A DNA stretch of 56,960 bases from Lachnospiraceae bacterium (GCA_021202635.1 JAJQCQ010000018.1:1-56960); one strand, 5' to 3'. Shown: positions 42,668 through 52,088, counted from the first letter of the stretch. Notes: generated by a model not told the origin, from the letters alone. Made by a program: numbers and translations.

Positions 42668-45010
42668 TTGGCGAATCGGGTAAAAAGAGAACGCAAATTT
42701 TCAAAACGAATGCAGATAAAGCTTCTGGCTTTATTTGGATTCGTTTTGTTGGGATTGGTGGTTTTACTGATTCGGATTGCGTATATTAATGTGACAAAGG
42801 GGAATACCTACGCAAAGCAGGTGCTTTCCCAGAACAATTATGACAGCCAGACGCTGGTTGCCCGCAGGGGCGAGATTCAGGACACAAACGGGATTGCGCT
42901 CGCTTACAGTGAAAAGGTCTACAATCTGGTTCTGGACTGCAAGGCCATCAATGAGGACCTGGATACGTATCTGGAGCCGACGGTGACAGTTCTGAGCGAG
43001 TACTTTGGACTGGATGAGCTGGAGCTGCGGAAGCTGATCACGGATGAAAGTACGGCGAGCAGCCAGTATCAGGTACTGAGCGTAAAAGCGGAGGATGAAG
43101 AGCAGTATCTGACTGCTGATGAAAAAAAGGCCTATGAGGACTACATTGACGAATACGCGGATGTCTCCTCAGATGACCTGACAGAGGCGGAAAAGACGGA
43201 AAAGAAATACCGCTCTCTGGTGACGGGGGTTTCCTTTGAGGAAAAATACATCCGGCATTATCCGTATCATTCCCTTGCCAGCAATACCATCGGTTTCGCG
43301 AACAGCCTGGGGGATGGAATCGTTGGCCTGGAGGCGTATTACGATGAGCAGCTGCAGGGGACGAACGGCCGTATCTTTGGCTATCTGGATGAAGACAGTG
43401 ATTACCAGACCAAGACGATCGCCCCGGAAAATGGCTATACGCTCGTGACGACTCTGGACGTGAATATCCAGGAGATCGTGGAGCGGGTGATCGCGGAGTT
43501 TGACGAGACCTATGGCGACGATACGGATGACGGGACTGCCAAGCATGGCGCGGCGAATGTCGGCGTGGTGGTGATGGACCCGGATTCGGGCGCGATTCTG
43601 GCGATGGCTTCCAACCAGAGCTATGATCTCGAAGACCCGGACAGCGTCATTTACGACTGGTATACAGAAGAAGAAGTCGAGGAGATGGTGGACACGGTCG
43701 TCACGGATGAGTATGGGAATGAGACGACCGAGTATGTTTCTACCCTCTATGATCTGTGGGGAAACTTCTGTGTTTCCGACAGCTTCGAGCCGGGGTCGAC
43801 GTATAAGCCGATCACGATTGCGGCGGCGCTGGAGATCGGTGCGATTTCGACGGATGACACATACTACTGTGACGGCGGCGAATATGTGACGGATACGGAG
43901 ATTCACTGTGACGCCTATCCGGGCGCACACGGACTGGAGACTCTGGAGGACGCGCTGGTGAATTCCTGCAATGACGCCCTGATGCAGATTGCGGCGAAAA
44001 TGCATGTCTCGAATTTTCTCAAATATCAGACGCTGTTTGGCTTTGGCCAGAAAACCGGCATTGACCTGCCGAATGAGTCGGCCGGCGTGATTTATACACA
44101 GGAAAAGATGAATGAGGTTGAGCTGGCGACCTGTTCCTTTGGCCAGGGCTTTACCTGTACCATGATTCAGGAAATCGCCGCCTTCTGCGCGGTTGTAAAT
44201 GGAGGGTATTATTATCAGCCGCACGTCGTGGACAAGATTCTCGATGAGGACGGCGCGATTGTAAAAGACAATTCCAGTCTGCTGTTAAAGCAGGTCATTT
44301 CCACCTCGACCTCGGATATACTGAAGGAATACCTGGAGAGCGTTGTAGAAGAGGGTACCGGAAGGACGGCCCGTGTGCCGGGGTACCGGGTGGGCGGAAA
44401 AACCGGTACGGCGGAGAAGATTGATTCCGAGACCGGAGAGCGTGCGGACGGACTGTATCTTGTTTCTTTCATTGGTGCGGCGCCGATCAATGACCCGGAA
44501 GTTGTTATTTATGTGGTCGTCGATGAGCCGAACGTGGAAAACCAGGCGAGCAGCAGCTATGCACAGAAGATTTTCCAGTCGATTGCCCTGGAGGTATATC
44601 CTTATCTGGGACTTACGGCGACGGAAGAGATCACGGACAGTCTGCTGGCGGAGCTGGGACTGACCGAAGAGGACGTAGAGGATGTGGATTCTACAGCCGA
44701 GAGCGTGACGACGTTCCAGGCATTCGATTCCTATGGGAATCTCTACAGCAATGCGCGTGTCGTGGACGGCGAGGTTGTGGATGAAAATGGAAATGCGATC
44801 GCCGGCGCCTATATTGACGAGGACGGCACGGTCTATGACGGCTATATGAACGCGGTCTCCTCGGTGAATACAGACGGCAGCAGTGAAGATGACGATACGG
44901 AGGAATCCATTGCGACGAACCCGGATATGGCGGTGCCCCTGGATGAAAATTCAGCGGACGACTCAGATACCACCCTGGTGGACCCGACGGATATTGCCGA
45001 AGAAGAATAG
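42668..45010 (+). CDS. Division penicillin-binding protein (FtsI/PBP2B-like) with an extra C-terminal module
   Basis: A 780-aa class B PBP that cross-links septal peptidoglycan. Membrane anchor at about 17-40, PBP dimer domain to about 270, transpeptidase with S377-T-Y-K380, S433-C-N435 and K578-T-G-T581. The start is TTG at 42668 after AGGTGA; no ATG fits. After the catalytic domain (ends about 660) comes an unusual tail: a 46-residue module (685-730, AFDSYGNL at its start, DGEVVDENGNA in the middle) and then an acidic end. The module aligns without gaps to the C-terminus of DivIB encoded at 52093. No PASTA domain is seen. Confidence 0.93.
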   Translation: MANRVKRERKFSKRMQIKLLALFGFVLLGLVVLLIRIAYINVTKGNTYAKQVLSQNNYDSQTLVARRGEIQDTNGIALAYSEKVYNLVLDCKAINEDLDTYLEPTVTVLSEYFGLDELELRKLITDESTASSQYQVLSVKAEDEEQYLTADEKKAYEDYIDEYADVSSDDLTEAEKTEKKYRSLVTGVSFEEKYIRHYPYHSLASNTIGFANSLGDGIVGLEAYYDEQLQGTNGRIFGYLDEDSDYQTKTIAPENGYTLVTTLDVNIQEIVERVIAEFDETYGDDTDDGTAKHGAANVGVVVMDPDSGAILAMASNQSYDLEDPDSVIYDWYTEEEVEEMVDTVVTDEYGNETTEYVSTLYDLWGNFCVSDSFEPGSTYKPITIAAALEIGAISTDDTYYCDGGEYVTDTEIHCDAYPGAHGLETLEDALVNSCNDALMQIAAKMHVSNFLKYQTLFGFGQKTGIDLPNESAGVIYTQEKMNEVELATCSFGQGFTCTMIQEIAAFCAVVNGGYYYQPHVVDKILDEDGAIVKDNSSLLLKQVISTSTSDILKEYLESVVEEGTGRTARVPGYRVGGKTGTAEKIDSETGERADGLYLVSFIGAAPINDPEVVIYVVVDEPNVENQASSSYAQKIFQSIALEVYPYLGLTATEEITDSLLAELGLTEEDVEDVDSTAESVTTFQAFDSYGNLYSNARVVDGEVVDENGNAIAGAYIDEDGTVYDGYMNAVSSVNTDGSSEDDDTEESIATNPDMAVPLDENSADDSDTTLVDPTDIAEEE

Positions 45011-45091
45011 CGGCAGGGAACCGTTGCGAAATCCGCATGTAAGGCCGGAGACCGGAATAAAATATATGGATCGAACGTCTCTGGAGTCCTT

Positions 45092-46915
45092 ATGCAGAAA
45101 ACAAAATCCTTTCACCGCAGAAAAATCCTGCTGATTTTCGCGGTGTGTATGCTGGCGCTGGTCTTCCTGATCGGAAGACTGGCGTATCTGATGATTGGAA
45201 GGTCCGAATATTATACTGCCCTGGCGGAGGACCTGCATGAACGGGAGCGCTCGATCAAGGCGGCCCGCGGCAGGATTCTGGACCGCAATGGGATCATCCT
45301 TGCGGATAACCGGACGGTCTGCACCGTATCAGTGATCCACAGTCAGATCACAGACCCGGAGACCGCCATCGCGGTGCTGAGTGAGGCGCTTGGCATGGAG
45401 GAAGAGACGGTTCGGACGAAGGTAGAAAAGGTCAGCTCGATGGAGCGGATCAAAAGCAACGTTGACAAGGAGACGGGCGATCTGATCCGCAGCTGCGGAC
45501 TGGACGGTGTGAAGGTCGATGAGGACTATAAGCGCACCTATCCGTTTGGAAGCATGGCGTCTAAGGTGCTTGGCTTCACCGGCGCAGATAATCAGGGAAT
45601 CATCGGCCTGGAAGTACGCTATGAGGAGGTCCTTTCCGGGACACCCGGAACGATCCTGACTCTCACGGACGCGCGCGGAGTGGAGCTGGAGAATACCGCG
45701 GAAACGCGTGTGGAGCCGGTGGCGGGCGATGACCTCGTCATCAGCCTTGATTATAATATCCAGCAGTATGTGGAACAGGCGGCTTATAATGTGCTGGAGC
45801 AGAAGCAGGCAGACAGTGTGTCCATCATCGTGATGAACCCGCAGAACGGGGAAATCTACGCGATGACCAACGTGCCGGAATTCGACCTGAATGATCCGTA
45901 TACACTGACGGAGCTGTATCTGGAATTAAATAGTGAGGAGCAATCGGCTGTCGGTGAAGGGACAGCAGACACTCTGGCAGAGACAGCGGCCGGAACACTG
46001 ACGAATGAGGAGCTTCAGGACGCGCTCAACCAGATGTGGCGCAACGGCTGCATCAATGATACCTACGAGCCGGGTTCCACGTTTAAAATCATCACCGCGG
46101 CGGCCGGACTGGAGGAGGGTGTGGTCACACTGGACGACACGTTCTATTGTCCGGGCTATAAGCTGGTGGATGACCGGCGGATCCGCTGTCATAAGACGGC
46201 GGGACATGGCGCGGAGACATTTCTGGAGGCGGCGCAGAATTCCTGCAATCCGGTCTTTATTGAGGTCGGACTGCGCCTGGGAGTGGACAGCTATTATCGC
46301 TATTTTGATCAGTTTGGCTTAAATGACAAGACGGGGATTGACCTGCCGGGCGAGGCGGCGACGATCATGCATCAGAAGGAAAACGTAGGGCAGGTGGAGC
46401 TTGCCACGATTTCATTCGGTCAGTCGTTCCAGATCACGCCGATTCAGCTCATCACGACCGTCAGCTCAATTATCAACGGCGGCGTGCGTGTCACCCCGCA
46501 TTTTGGTGTGCGCGTAAACGCGGAAGACGGCACGCTGCTGGAGGTATACCAGTATGACAACGGGGAGCGGATTCTTTCTGAAGAGACCTCAGAGACGATG
46601 CGTTACCTGCTCGAACAGGTGGTAGACGGCGGTTCCGGCAAAAACGCTTATATCGAAGGCTATCGGATCGGAGGAAAGACCGCGACATCCGAAACGCTTC
46701 CGCGCGGCCAGGGAAAATATATTTCTTCATTCGTCGGTTTTGCTCCGGCGGATGATCCGCAGGTGATCTGCCTGTGTGTGATCAACAATCCGCAGGGAAC
46801 GTATTACGGCGGCACCATCGCAGCACCGGTGGTGAAGGATATTTTTGAAAATATACTGCCGTATCTGGGACTGGAAAAGGAAGCAGAGGAAACGACAGAA
46901 AAAGATTTCAGGTAA
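45092..46915 (+). CDS. Class B penicillin-binding protein, SpoVD-like
   Basis: A 607-aa transpeptidase with a membrane anchor at about 13-35, a dimer domain (ARGRILDRNGIILADNRTV) and a catalytic domain with S329-T-F-K332, S384-C-N386 and K529-T-A531. The third motif is KTA instead of the usual KTG. I recall this in SpoVD-type proteins of Lachnospiraceae, but could not check it. Position between the division PBP and mraY fits spoVD (spore cortex). It lacks a PASTA domain. Its TAA stop lies inside a GTAAC repeat (46912-46932). Confidence 0.85.
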   Translation: MQKTKSFHRRKILLIFAVCMLALVFLIGRLAYLMIGRSEYYTALAEDLHERERSIKAARGRILDRNGIILADNRTVCTVSVIHSQITDPETAIAVLSEALGMEEETVRTKVEKVSSMERIKSNVDKETGDLIRSCGLDGVKVDEDYKRTYPFGSMASKVLGFTGADNQGIIGLEVRYEEVLSGTPGTILTLTDARGVELENTAETRVEPVAGDDLVISLDYNIQQYVEQAAYNVLEQKQADSVSIIVMNPQNGEIYAMTNVPEFDLNDPYTLTELYLELNSEEQSAVGEGTADTLAETAAGTLTNEELQDALNQMWRNGCINDTYEPGSTFKIITAAAGLEEGVVTLDDTFYCPGYKLVDDRRIRCHKTAGHGAETFLEAAQNSCNPVFIEVGLRLGVDSYYRYFDQFGLNDKTGIDLPGEAATIMHQKENVGQVELATISFGQSFQITPIQLITTVSSIINGGVRVTPHFGVRVNAEDGTLLEVYQYDNGERILSEETSETMRYLLEQVVDGGSGKNAYIEGYRIGGKTATSETLPRGQGKYISSFVGFAPADDPQVICLCVINNPQGTYYGGTIAAPVVKDIFENILPYLGLEKEAEETTEKDFR

Positions 46916-46932
46916 CGGTTCAGAGCAGTTAC
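46912..46932 (+). repeat. Short GTAAC palindrome overlapping a stop codon
   Basis: GTAACGGTTCAGAGCAGTTAC. The TAA at 46913-46915 is the stop codon of the SpoVD-like gene. Confidence 0.7.
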
Positions 46933-46963
46933 GATTTCAGGAGCATGTAAGGAGGAAAAAAGT

Positions 46964-47947
46964 ATGAACATGAATCCGGATATTTTTATTCCACTGTTTG
47001 TGGCGTTTGCGATCAGCGTGGCGCTCAGCCCGTTTGTCATCCCCTTTCTGCGGCGGCTAAAGGTGGGACAGACAGAGCGTGTGGAAGGCGTGCAGTCTCA
47101 TCTGAAAAAAGGCGGCACCCCGACGATGGGCGGACTGATTATGCTGATTGCGATTGTGATCACTTCCTTAATTTATATCGGGCGTTATCCGCGCATGATC
47201 CCGGTGCTGTTTCTGACGCTGGGATTTGGCATCATCGGATTTCTGGACGATTATCTGAAGGTTGTGCTGCACCGGTCGGATGGCCTGTATCCGAAACAGA
47301 AAATGCTGGGGCAGAACATCGTGACAACGATATTCATTGTTTATATCTGGAAAATGGACAACTCCTGCCTGGAGCTTCTGATTCCGTTTAGCGGGGGCTA
47401 CGTGATCACAGGAGATTCCTTTGGCGGGGTTTTTCGCTATCTGTCCATCCCGCTGGCGTACTTTGTGATCATCGGAACGGTCAATGGCGTGAACTTTACC
47501 GATGGCCTGGACGGGCTGGCGAGCAGCGTAACCCTGATGGTGGCGATTTTCTTTACCGCTGTGTCGATGATTCTCGGAGGCGGGATTGAGCCTCTGACTG
47601 CGGCAGTGGCGGGTGCCTTGATCGGTTTTCTGCTGTTCAATGTTTACCCGGCGCAGGTATTTATGGGCGATACCGGTTCACTGGCACTCGGAGGGTTCGT
47701 GGCGGGGAGCGCTTACCTTCTGCGCATGCCGATTTTCATTTTGATTGTAGGCCTGGTGTATCTGGTAGAGGTGCTTTCTGTCATCATACAGGTGACTTAT
47801 TTTAAGGCGACAGGCGGAAAGCGGTTTTTTAAAATGGCGCCGATTCACCATCATTTTGAACTCTGCGGATGGTCCGAGACGAGGATTGTGACGGTGTTCA
47901 CGGTGGTAACCGCGTTTCTGTGTCTGTTGGCGCTGTATGCGCTTTGA
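46964..47947 (+). CDS. mraY: Phospho-N-acetylmuramoyl-pentapeptide transferase
   Basis: A 327-aa polytopic membrane enzyme that makes lipid I from UDP-MurNAc-pentapeptide and undecaprenyl phosphate. About ten membrane helices. Catalytic and Mg-binding sequences FLDDYLK (about 90-96), NGVNFTDGLDGLAS (about 174-187) and the histidine-rich APIHHHFEL (about 295-303) are intact. AAGGAGG lies 9 bases before the ATG. It follows a GTAAC repeat and precedes murD. Confidence 0.97.
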   Translation: MNMNPDIFIPLFVAFAISVALSPFVIPFLRRLKVGQTERVEGVQSHLKKGGTPTMGGLIMLIAIVITSLIYIGRYPRMIPVLFLTLGFGIIGFLDDYLKVVLHRSDGLYPKQKMLGQNIVTTIFIVYIWKMDNSCLELLIPFSGGYVITGDSFGGVFRYLSIPLAYFVIIGTVNGVNFTDGLDGLASSVTLMVAIFFTAVSMILGGGIEPLTAAVAGALIGFLLFNVYPAQVFMGDTGSLALGGFVAGSAYLLRMPIFILIVGLVYLVEVLSVIIQVTYFKATGGKRFFKMAPIHHHFELCGWSETRIVTVFTVVTAFLCLLALYAL

Positions 47948-47954
47948 GGTGCAT

Positions 47955-47996
47955 GGTCACACAAAGCCTGTAACGATAAAGGTACGGAATTGTTAC
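47955..47996 (+). repeat. Dispersed GGTCACAC plus GTAAC...GTTAC repeats between mraY and murD
   Basis: GGTCACACAAAGCCTGTAAC joins directly to the 27-base palindrome GTAACGATAAAGGTACGG through TTGTTAC (47970-47996). The first seven bases and the AAGGTACGGAA core are shared with 36420-36446. Confidence 0.75.
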
Positions 47997-48048
47997 GGGA
48001 TTTTAAGGCGTCTGCCATAGGCGGATTTTTTGCAAGGAGGAGAAAGTC

Positions 48049-49434
48049 ATGGATCTGAAGAACAGCCGCGTTCTGGTATTTGGTGCGGGAAAAAGCGGGA
48101 TTGGCGCGGCAGGGCTGCTTTTGCGCGCTTCTGCCGCTGAAGTAATTTTATATGACGGGAATGAACAGCTGGACAAAGAGCAGCTGCGCGCGAAGGTGAC
48201 AGAAGTCTCTTCGACGGAGGCAGCGGCGTCCCTTAAGGTGATTCTGGGTGAGCTTCCGCCGGAAGTGATCAGAGGACTGGATCTGGCGATCCTCAGTCCG
48301 GGCGTGCCGACGGACCTGCCGCTGGTGAATACCATACGGGAGAGCGGCGTGCCAATCTGGGGCGAGGTCGAGCTCGCCTGGGAGTGCGGGAAAGGCGATG
48401 TCCTGGCAGTGACCGGGACGAATGGCAAGACGACCACCACGAGCCTGCTCGGTGAGATCATGGAGAATTACGCAAAAGGCCAGGTTTATGTCGTAGGCAA
48501 TATCGGCAACCCTTATACGGACGTGGCAGATCGGATGACGGAAAAGTCGATCACCGTCGCGGAGATTTCGAGTTTTCAGCTGGAGACGATTGAAGGCTTT
48601 GCGCCGAAGGTCAGCGCCATTCTGAATATTACGCCCGATCATTTAAACCGCCACCATACGATGGAGGAATACATACGGGTGAAGGAGCTGATCACGGAAA
48701 ATCAGGGCGTGGAGGATACCTGTGTCCTGAATTACGAGGATGCGCTTCTGCGGGAGTTTGGAAAGACCTTAAAGACGAAGGTCATTTACTTCAGCAGTCT
48801 GCATAAACTGGATAAGGGACTGTATCTGAATGGAGACCAGATCTGTTACAGCGACGGGGAGAATGAGACCGTTCTCTGCCGTACCGGTGAGCTGAACATT
48901 CTGGGCCGCCACAATCATGAGAATGTCATGGCGGCGGCGGGGATGGCGCTCGCTTACGGTGTTCCTGTGGAAATCATTCGCGATACGGTCTGCGCGTTTC
49001 AGGCGGTAGAGCACCGGATCGAGTATGTGACGGAGAAAAAAGGGGTTGTCTACTACAACGATTCAAAGGGGACGAACCCGGATGCGGCCATCAAGGGCAT
49101 TCAGGCAATGAACCGCCCGACTCTGCTGATCGGCGGAGGGTATGATAAAAATTCTTCCTACGAGGAATGGATTCAGGCGTTTGACGGAAAAGTGAAATAC
49201 CTGGTATTGATCGGACAGACGAGAGAAAAAATTGCCGAGGCGGCAAAGAACTGCGGCTTTGAAGCCTGTGTGCTGAAGGATTCTCTGGAAGAGGCGGTTG
49301 CGTTCTGTGCGCAGAATGCTGTCAGCGGAGACGCAGTGCTGCTCTCACCGGCCTGTGCCAGCTGGGGGATGTTTCCGAATTATGAGGAGCGCGGCAGGCA
49401 GTTTAAAGAACTGGTAAATCAGCTTGACGGATGA
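48049..49434 (+). CDS. murD: UDP-N-acetylmuramoyl-L-alanine--D-glutamate ligase
   Basis: A 461-aa cytoplasmic Mur ligase that adds D-glutamate to the peptidoglycan precursor. The N-terminal UMP-binding Rossmann domain has VFGAGKSGIGAAG. The ATP site is GTNGKTTT (123-130). ITPDHLNRH and EHRIEYV (hinge) and the C-terminal SPACASWGMFPNYEERG motif are normal. CAAGGAGG lies before the ATG. Its stop (49432-49434) is 9 bases before the proposed CTG start of ftsW, so the two are likely coupled. Confidence 0.97.
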   Translation: MDLKNSRVLVFGAGKSGIGAAGLLLRASAAEVILYDGNEQLDKEQLRAKVTEVSSTEAAASLKVILGELPPEVIRGLDLAILSPGVPTDLPLVNTIRESGVPIWGEVELAWECGKGDVLAVTGTNGKTTTTSLLGEIMENYAKGQVYVVGNIGNPYTDVADRMTEKSITVAEISSFQLETIEGFAPKVSAILNITPDHLNRHHTMEEYIRVKELITENQGVEDTCVLNYEDALLREFGKTLKTKVIYFSSLHKLDKGLYLNGDQICYSDGENETVLCRTGELNILGRHNHENVMAAAGMALAYGVPVEIIRDTVCAFQAVEHRIEYVTEKKGVVYYNDSKGTNPDAAIKGIQAMNRPTLLIGGGYDKNSSYEEWIQAFDGKVKYLVLIGQTREKIAEAAKNCGFEACVLKDSLEEAVAFCAQNAVSGDAVLLSPACASWGMFPNYEERGRQFKELVNQLDG

Positions 49435-49443
49435 GGTGATACT

Positions 49444-50589
49444 CTGAGTTGGGAACCGGATTCTGAAAGGAAGACGATACAGGCCAGTGGTCCGGCCGAC
49501 GGACTGCTGATACTGGCGATCCTTTTTCTGTGCGGGTTTGGGCTGCTTGTCCTCTCCAGCGCCAGCGCTTACAATGGGCAGGTTCGCTTTGGCGATGCGG
49601 CCTGGTATCTGAAAAAACAGTTTTTTGCCATGGCGCTTGGCCTGGCGGCGATGGCGGGCATTTCCGCGATTGATTACCACAGGCTGAAACGCTTTTCCGG
49701 GGCGGCTTACCTGCTCTCTCTGCTTTTATCCGGGGCGGTGCTGCTGTTCGGGGATGCTTATAATGGTTCCCGGCGCTGGTTGTCCATCGGACCGCTGTCG
49801 TTCCAGCCTGCGGAATATGCCAAACCGGCAGTGATTCTGCTGCTTGCCGGTGTGGTCAGTCAGAGGCTGGGGAGGCTGCGCGGCGGTGGGATGATTGCCG
49901 CGGTCTTTCTGATGGTATTGCCGATCGTCGCCCTGGTGGGGACGAACAATCTGAGCACAGCGGTCATCATTCTGGGAATCGCGGTCATCATGATTTTTAT
50001 CTCAAACCCGAAGATTTTACCGTTTCTGTGGGTCGCAGTGGCGGGCGCCGGATTCCTGGCGGTTTTCCTGAGCCTGGAATCCTATCGGCTGGAGCGTCTG
50101 GCGATCTGGCGCAACCCGGAGCTCTATGAGAAGGGATACCAGACGCTGCAGGGGCTGTACGCGATTGGCTCTGGCGGCCTTTTCGGTCTCGGACTTGGCA
50201 ACAGTCTGCAAAAGCTGGGATTTGTGCCGGAAGCGCAGAATGACATGATTTTCTGTGTGATCTGTGAGGAGCTGGGATTTGTGGGCGCCAGCCTTCTGAT
50301 TCTGCTGTTTTTGCTGCTGCTGTGGCGGTTTATGGTCATTGCGACGCATGCGCCGGATCTCTTCGGCTCGCTGATCGTGGCGGGCATCATGGGGCATATT
50401 GCGATTCAGGTGATTCTGAACATTGCGGTCGTGACGAATACGATTCCGAACACCGGTATCACGCTTCCGTTTATCAGCTATGGCGGCACCTCCATGCTGT
50501 TTCTGCTCGCGGAAATGGGACTGGCGCTTTCGGTCAGCCGCTGCAGCGTCTGGCCGGGAAAACGGCGGCGGTCCGCACAATCGGTCTGA
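49444..50589 (+). CDS. ftsW: Septal peptidoglycan glycosyltransferase FtsW, CTG start
   Basis: A 381-aa SEDS-family polymerase with ten membrane segments; it polymerises lipid II at the septum with the division PBP. The first membrane helix and its conserved end (LLVLSSASAYNGQVRFGDAA) lie upstream of the first ATG (49630), in a frame that opens only after a stop at 49432. No ATG, GTG or TTG lies in between. CTG at 49444, with GAGGTGA (49434-49440) just before it, is the only plausible start. Later hallmarks are intact, including FQPAEYAKP and the C-terminal NTGITLPFISYGGTSM. Losing the first helix would be unusual for the family. Confidence 0.85.
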   Translation: MSWEPDSERKTIQASGPADGLLILAILFLCGFGLLVLSSASAYNGQVRFGDAAWYLKKQFFAMALGLAAMAGISAIDYHRLKRFSGAAYLLSLLLSGAVLLFGDAYNGSRRWLSIGPLSFQPAEYAKPAVILLLAGVVSQRLGRLRGGGMIAAVFLMVLPIVALVGTNNLSTAVIILGIAVIMIFISNPKILPFLWVAVAGAGFLAVFLSLESYRLERLAIWRNPELYEKGYQTLQGLYAIGSGGLFGLGLGNSLQKLGFVPEAQNDMIFCVICEELGFVGASLLILLFLLLLWRFMVIATHAPDLFGSLIVAGIMGHIAIQVILNIAVVTNTIPNTGITLPFISYGGTSMLFLLAEMGLALSVSRCSVWPGKRRRSAQSV

Positions 50590-50726
50590 TTCATGCATAT
50601 AGTAATCTACAGGTTATGGTTTCGCCTGACGGAGCAGGCAGCTGTGGGAACCGGGAAGGCAGGGAGCAGCTGCGGGCTGCGGGTGCCCTGACAGCCGCAG
50701 CCGGATGGCGAACCGGATATGTATGA

Positions 50727-52088
50727 ATGGAGGCAGACCGCTTGCGCTATCTGGAAATTGCAGGGAGAAGGCCGCTTTGTGGCGAATTGACGATACAGGG
50801 GTCAAAGAATGCGGCGCTGCCGGTTCTGACGGCCTGTCTGTTGGGGGATGGCCCATGCATCATCGATAATTGCCCGCAGATTCAGGATGTGGAGGATACG
50901 CTCGCGATCCTTCGAATGCTTGGATGCAAAACAGAACGTACCGGCCATACCGTTTCGGTTGACCCATCCGGAATGGAAAAAACTGCGATTTTCGGCCCGC
51001 AGGCGGAAAGAATCCGTTCTTCTGTCTTGTTTTTAGGGGCGCTTCTTGGTAGAATGGGAGAAGCGGCGCTTCCCTATCCGGGAGGGTGCGCGATCGGCAG
51101 CCGTCCGATTGATTATCACCTGCGCGCGCTGGAGAAGCTGGGCGTGCGGTTTTCAAAGAGCTCCCCATCCGGCGCGTCAGGCGGCGCTTCTTTCCGGCAG
51201 ACGGAGGGCTCTGACGGAGAAGATGGTTCGGGTCTGGGCAGTGACGGCATTTACGCAAGCGCGACGCGGCTGCGCGGCGCCGGGATCCGCCTGCCGCAGC
51301 CCAGTGTCGGGGCGACGGAAAACACGATTCTCGCGGCAGTTCTTGCCGACGGGGAGACGGTGATTGAGAACGCGGCGCTGGAGCCGGAGATAGACGAACT
51401 CTGCCGGTTCCTGAATCTGCGCGGGGCTAAAATCCGGAGAGAGCGCGGCAGACGAATCCGGATTTTCGGAAAACAGACGCTCGGACCGGTGCGGTATCGG
51501 CTGGACGCGGACCGTATTGTAGCAGGGAGCTACCTGCTGGCGGGGGCAGCCTGCGGAGGAAGCATTCATTTTCGCAATTTACCGGCTGAGCAGCTTTCGG
51601 CACTGCTTGCAGTCCTTTCCCGCATGGGGGTACAGGTGGCGGAGGATGGCCGGATGTGTGCCGGGGAACGGCCTCTGGCTGTGGAAAATATTGCGACGGC
51701 TCCTTATCCCGGCTTTCCGACAGACCTGCAGTCTCCGCTCATGGCAGCTCTTGGCCTTGCCCGGGGAGAGAGCCGGATCTGGGAGCGCATGTTTGAAAAT
51801 CGATTCCGCACGGCGGCCTGTCTGCGCAAAATGGGCGCGGATATTACCATAGAAGGCAGCTGCGCGCGGATAAAGGGAACAGCCACCCTGCGGGGGGGGG
51901 CAGAGGTACGCGCGCCGGATTTGCGCGGCGGCGCGGCTCTGGTGACGGCGGCGCTGGCCGCGTCCGGCCGCTCCAGAATAGAAGGGTACGAATACATTGC
52001 GCGGGGATATGAGGATATCTGCCGTGATTTTCAGAGCCTGGGGGCGGAAATCCGCCTGACGGAAGACAGGGATGAAAAGGTTTGGTGA
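50727..52088 (+). CDS. murA: UDP-N-acetylglucosamine 1-carboxyvinyltransferase
   Basis: A 453-aa enzyme of the first committed step of peptidoglycan synthesis. K27 (GSKNAALP) and the PEP-reactive, fosfomycin-target cysteine C121 (YPGGCAIGSRPIDYH) are present, as are DRIVAGSYL and PGFPTDLQSP. An insert of about 30 Gly/Ser-rich residues (about 143-175) interrupts the domain after HLRALEKLGVRFSK; it is low-complexity and unusual. Some GC-rich codon runs occur here (for example a G8 tract at 51893-51900, in frame). It stands between ftsW and divIB, where murG and murB lie in B. subtilis. Its stop lies 4 bases before the preferred divIB start. Confidence 0.93.
   Translation: MEADRLRYLEIAGRRPLCGELTIQGSKNAALPVLTACLLGDGPCIIDNCPQIQDVEDTLAILRMLGCKTERTGHTVSVDPSGMEKTAIFGPQAERIRSSVLFLGALLGRMGEAALPYPGGCAIGSRPIDYHLRALEKLGVRFSKSSPSGASGGASFRQTEGSDGEDGSGLGSDGIYASATRLRGAGIRLPQPSVGATENTILAAVLADGETVIENAALEPEIDELCRFLNLRGAKIRRERGRRIRIFGKQTLGPVRYRLDADRIVAGSYLLAGAACGGSIHFRNLPAEQLSALLAVLSRMGVQVAEDGRMCAGERPLAVENIATAPYPGFPTDLQSPLMAALGLARGESRIWERMFENRFRTAACLRKMGADITIEGSCARIKGTATLRGGAEVRAPDLRGGAALVTAALAASGRSRIEGYEYIARGYEDICRDFQSLGAEIRLTEDRDEKVW

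Noticed and set aside
43169-44224. A minus-strand frame inside the division PBP gene
   Set aside because: Shadow frame: its composition mirrors the transpeptidase codons and it has no start signal.
51893-51900. G8 run in murA as a further frameshift
   Set aside because: The frame continues correctly (TLRGGAEVRAPDL) with conserved sequence after it, so this tract is the right length.
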